Source of the DNA: Tabrizicola fusiformis
GTDB taxonomy: Bacteria > Pseudomonadota > Alphaproteobacteria > Rhodobacterales > Rhodobacteraceae
Length of the DNA: 50,823 nt
NCBI RefSeq assembly: GCF_013328815.1
Contig: NZ_JABUHN010000018.1
Span: 1-50,823 of the forward strand
Direction of reading: 5' to 3'
The first letter of the stretch is position 1. Every line of letters starts with the position of its first letter. The notes under the pieces are model-generated. The model ran no database searches and had not been told where the DNA came from. It saw only the letters and a program-made list of their open reading frames with translations. This document shows, one piece after another, positions 49,565 to 50,823 of the stretch. The position numbers were made by a program, and so were the translations under genes.

Positions 49565-50665
49565 ATGGTGTACATCTGGGAGCAACCAGACTGGCCAAGG
49601 CTGACCTGGCAGGATGGCAGCATTGCCGCCCCCCTGGCTGCAGTCCGTCACGAGCAAGGGCGATTGATTGGCCGGATGGAAGCGCTGGGGTTCAAGCTTC
49701 GTGAAGAGGCGGTCCTGCATACCCTGACGCAGGACGTCGTCAAGACAAGCGAGATCGAGGGCGAGCAGCTGGATGCCACACAGGTGCGGTCATCCCTCGC
49801 GCGAAAGCTTGGCATCGACATCGGCGCCCTGCCTCCGACCGATCGCAATGTGGAAGGCATCGTCGAGGTGATGCTGGATGCGACGCGGAACTTTCAGGCC
49901 CCGCTCACGAAGGAACGCCTCTTCGGCTGGCATGCGGCTTTGTTCCCCACCGGGCGCAGCGGCATGACGAAGATCATCGTCGGGGACTGGCGCGACGACA
50001 GCACCGGCCCGATGCAGGTTGTGTCGGGGCCTTACGGACGGGAGAAGGTTCATTACTCGGCCCCACCCGCACTGCGGGTCGCGGCGGAGATGGAAGCCTT
50101 CCTTACATGGTTCAACGCGCCTTTGGCCACGGATCCGGTGATCAAGGCGGCGCTGGCGCATCTTTGGTTCGTGACGATCCACCCTTTCGAGGATGGGAAC
50201 GGCCGCATCGCCCGCGCCATCGCCGACCTGGCGCTTGCCCGGTCGGAGGGAAGCTCGCAGCGATTCTACAGCATGTCCGCACAGATCAGGGCCGAGCGGA
50301 ACGCCTACTACGACCAGCTGGAGCGCACCCAGAAGGGCGGCACGGACGTCACGTTGTGGATCCTGTGGTTTTTCGACTGCCTCGGCCGTGCCATCCACTG
50401 CGCAGATGGCGTTTTGGCGGCGGTCGTCGCCAAGGGGCAGTTCTGGGAACGCGCTGCGGCGCTGGCGCTGAACGAACGCCAGATCAAGGTGCTGAACCGG
50501 CTGCTCGACGGATTCGAGGGCAAGATGACGTCATCCAAGTGGGCGGTGATCGCCAAGTGCTCGCAGGATACTGCGAACCGTGACATCGCAGCGCTGCTCG
50601 AGCTCGGTTTGCTCCGGAAGGGCGAAGGCGGCGGGCGCAACACGCACTACGAGTTGGTGCTGTGA
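49565..50665 (+). CDS. Fic-family AMP transferase with DUF4172 and C-terminal HTH
   Basis: A 366-residue Fic protein. N-terminal DUF4172 (about 1-75, 'WEQPDWPRLTW') includes the inhibitory motif T61-S-E-I-E65-G66 ((S/T)xxxE(G/N)), which places it in the self-inhibited class II. Fic core: 'HPFEDGNGRIARAIADLAL' with catalytic H206. The C-terminal segment 'NERQIKVLNRLLDGFEGKMTSSKWAVIAKCSQDTANRDIAALLELGLLRK' is a winged helix. Fic enzymes usually transfer AMP from ATP to target proteins. ATG 49565 chosen because family members start with a similar MxxIW sequence. Confidence 0.92.
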   Translation: MVYIWEQPDWPRLTWQDGSIAAPLAAVRHEQGRLIGRMEALGFKLREEAVLHTLTQDVVKTSEIEGEQLDATQVRSSLARKLGIDIGALPPTDRNVEGIVEVMLDATRNFQAPLTKERLFGWHAALFPTGRSGMTKIIVGDWRDDSTGPMQVVSGPYGREKVHYSAPPALRVAAEMEAFLTWFNAPLATDPVIKAALAHLWFVTIHPFEDGNGRIARAIADLALARSEGSSQRFYSMSAQIRAERNAYYDQLERTQKGGTDVTLWILWFFDCLGRAIHCADGVLAAVVAKGQFWERAAALALNERQIKVLNRLLDGFEGKMTSSKWAVIAKCSQDTANRDIAALLELGLLRKGEGGGRNTHYELVL

Positions 50666-50713
50666 GGGTCGCGACGGCGATCATCCGCACCCTCGATGGG
50701 GGGCTCGTAAAAC

Positions 50714-50731
50714 GTTGACCAGGTGTTGACA
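50714..50731 (+). repeat. Double GTTGAC motif left of the right att copy (putative arm site)
   Basis: GTTGACC (50714-50720), AGGT, GTTGACA (50725-50731), 11 bp start to start, beginning 85 bp left of the tRNA-fMet 3' end at 50799. Same layout as the motif at 376 relative to the left copy. Confidence 0.5.
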
Positions 50732-50748
50732 AGAATTTCAAAAGCAAA

Positions 50749-50771
50749 AACCCGACTGTTTAGGTCGGGTT
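50749..50771. terminator. Hairpin between the Fic gene and the tRNA-fMet copy
   Basis: AACCCGAC (50749-50756) and GTCGGGTT (50764-50771), an 8-bp stem with a 7-base loop, with A-rich DNA before it and TCTATCTATTTG after it. It can terminate either the rightward Fic transcript or leftward transcription out of the tRNA gene. Confidence 0.7.
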
Positions 50772-50798
50772 CTATCTATTTGATATGTTTGTTAGATT

Positions 50799-50823
50799 TG
50801 GTTGCGGGGGCAGGATTTGAACC
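50799..50823 (-). repeat. 3' end of tRNA-fMet (right attachment-site core, cut by window end)
   Basis: TGGTTGCGGGGGCAGGATTTGAACC repeats the first 25 bases of the left copy (462-486). On the minus strand it is the CCA end, acceptor strand and most of the T-arm of tRNA-fMet. The rest lies outside the window, so it is not visible whether this copy is the intact gene. Confidence 0.8.

Noticed and set aside
1-50823. CRISPR arrays
   Set aside because: No regularly spaced direct repeats with unique spacers were seen, and no cas gene is present; the iterons at 7209-7406 are too few and lie inside a coding region.

Overview
The window is high-GC DNA with Shine-Dalgarno-led genes and tightly overlapping operons. 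Its protein families (clade I nos operon of the nosCRZDFYLX type, cytochrome c2/c550-like protein, GTTC-N7-GTTC SOS box, phage DNA methylase and tail-fibre families) point to an alphaproteobacterium of the Rhodobacteraceae/Paracoccaceae (Paracoccus/Rhodobacter-like). Nearly the whole window reads as one composite genomic island of about 50 kb. It lies between two copies of the 3' end of an initiator tRNA-fMet gene (462-508 and 50799 to the window end). Each copy is preceded, 85-86 bp away, by a double GTTGACC motif with 11-bp period, and a third double motif lies to the right of the left copy. These look like integrase arm sites.

Layout: (1) 1-510, end of a neighbouring membrane-protein gene, a non-coding stretch and the left att copy. 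(2) 803-2740, a divergent EamA exporter/LysR regulator pair. (3) 2834-10841, a prophage-type early module: tyrosine integrase, control region with operators, AlpA-like regulator, VRR-NUC nuclease, replication initiator with an internal iteron-like cluster, cytosine-5 DNA methyltransferase overlapped by a second plausible frame, and an Xre/MbcA-RES toxin-antitoxin pair. (4) 10872-23257, a denitrification insert: a small SOS-box gene, a cytochrome c and nosCRZDFYLX for N2O respiration. It sits between a beheaded UvrD-type helicase on the left and a truncated IS1380 transposase plus the C-terminal piece of a type III restriction-like protein on the right. (5) 23555-28663, an unusual 1702-residue exonuclease-RecQ-UvrD fusion. 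(6) 28921-30050, DUF3489 protein, a small conserved ORF and a frameshifted terminase-small-subunit remnant. (7) 30109-45045, an arsenic island: arsenite oxidase aioBA with its sensor system aioXSR, a DUF2478 NTPase, arsR-acr3-arsH, a second arsR with a DUF318 permease/thioredoxin/OsmC set, an ArsR-ArsC fusion, GAPDH-arsJ, and an MFS remnant. (8) 45051-45348, a phage tail-fibre remnant and its strong terminator. (9) 45526-50665, two ParB/RepB-like genes, a large serine recombinase, a small HTH protein and a Fic protein, ending at the right att copy.

Functionally the island offers two respiratory or detoxification packages on a decayed prophage chassis. Nos proteins reduce N2O to N2 in the periplasm, with NosR and c-type cytochrome supplying electrons. 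AioBA oxidises periplasmic arsenite to arsenate, while the ars genes handle cytoplasmic arsenic: ArsC reduces arsenate, Acr3 exports arsenite, GAPDH plus ArsJ export arsenate as 1-arseno-3-phosphoglycerate, and ArsH handles trivalent organoarsenicals. The phage remnants on both sides of the arsenic block (packaging gene on the left, tail gene on the right, same orientation as the integrase module) suggest that the block took the place of the virion structural genes.

Most notable points: AioR has lost the GAFTGA loop and the Walker B acidic residues needed for sigma-54 activation; the exonuclease-RecQ-UvrD fusion; the two overlapping methylase-like frames; the iteron cluster inside the replication gene; and the apparently leaderless ArsR-ArsC gene whose operator covers its own -10 box.
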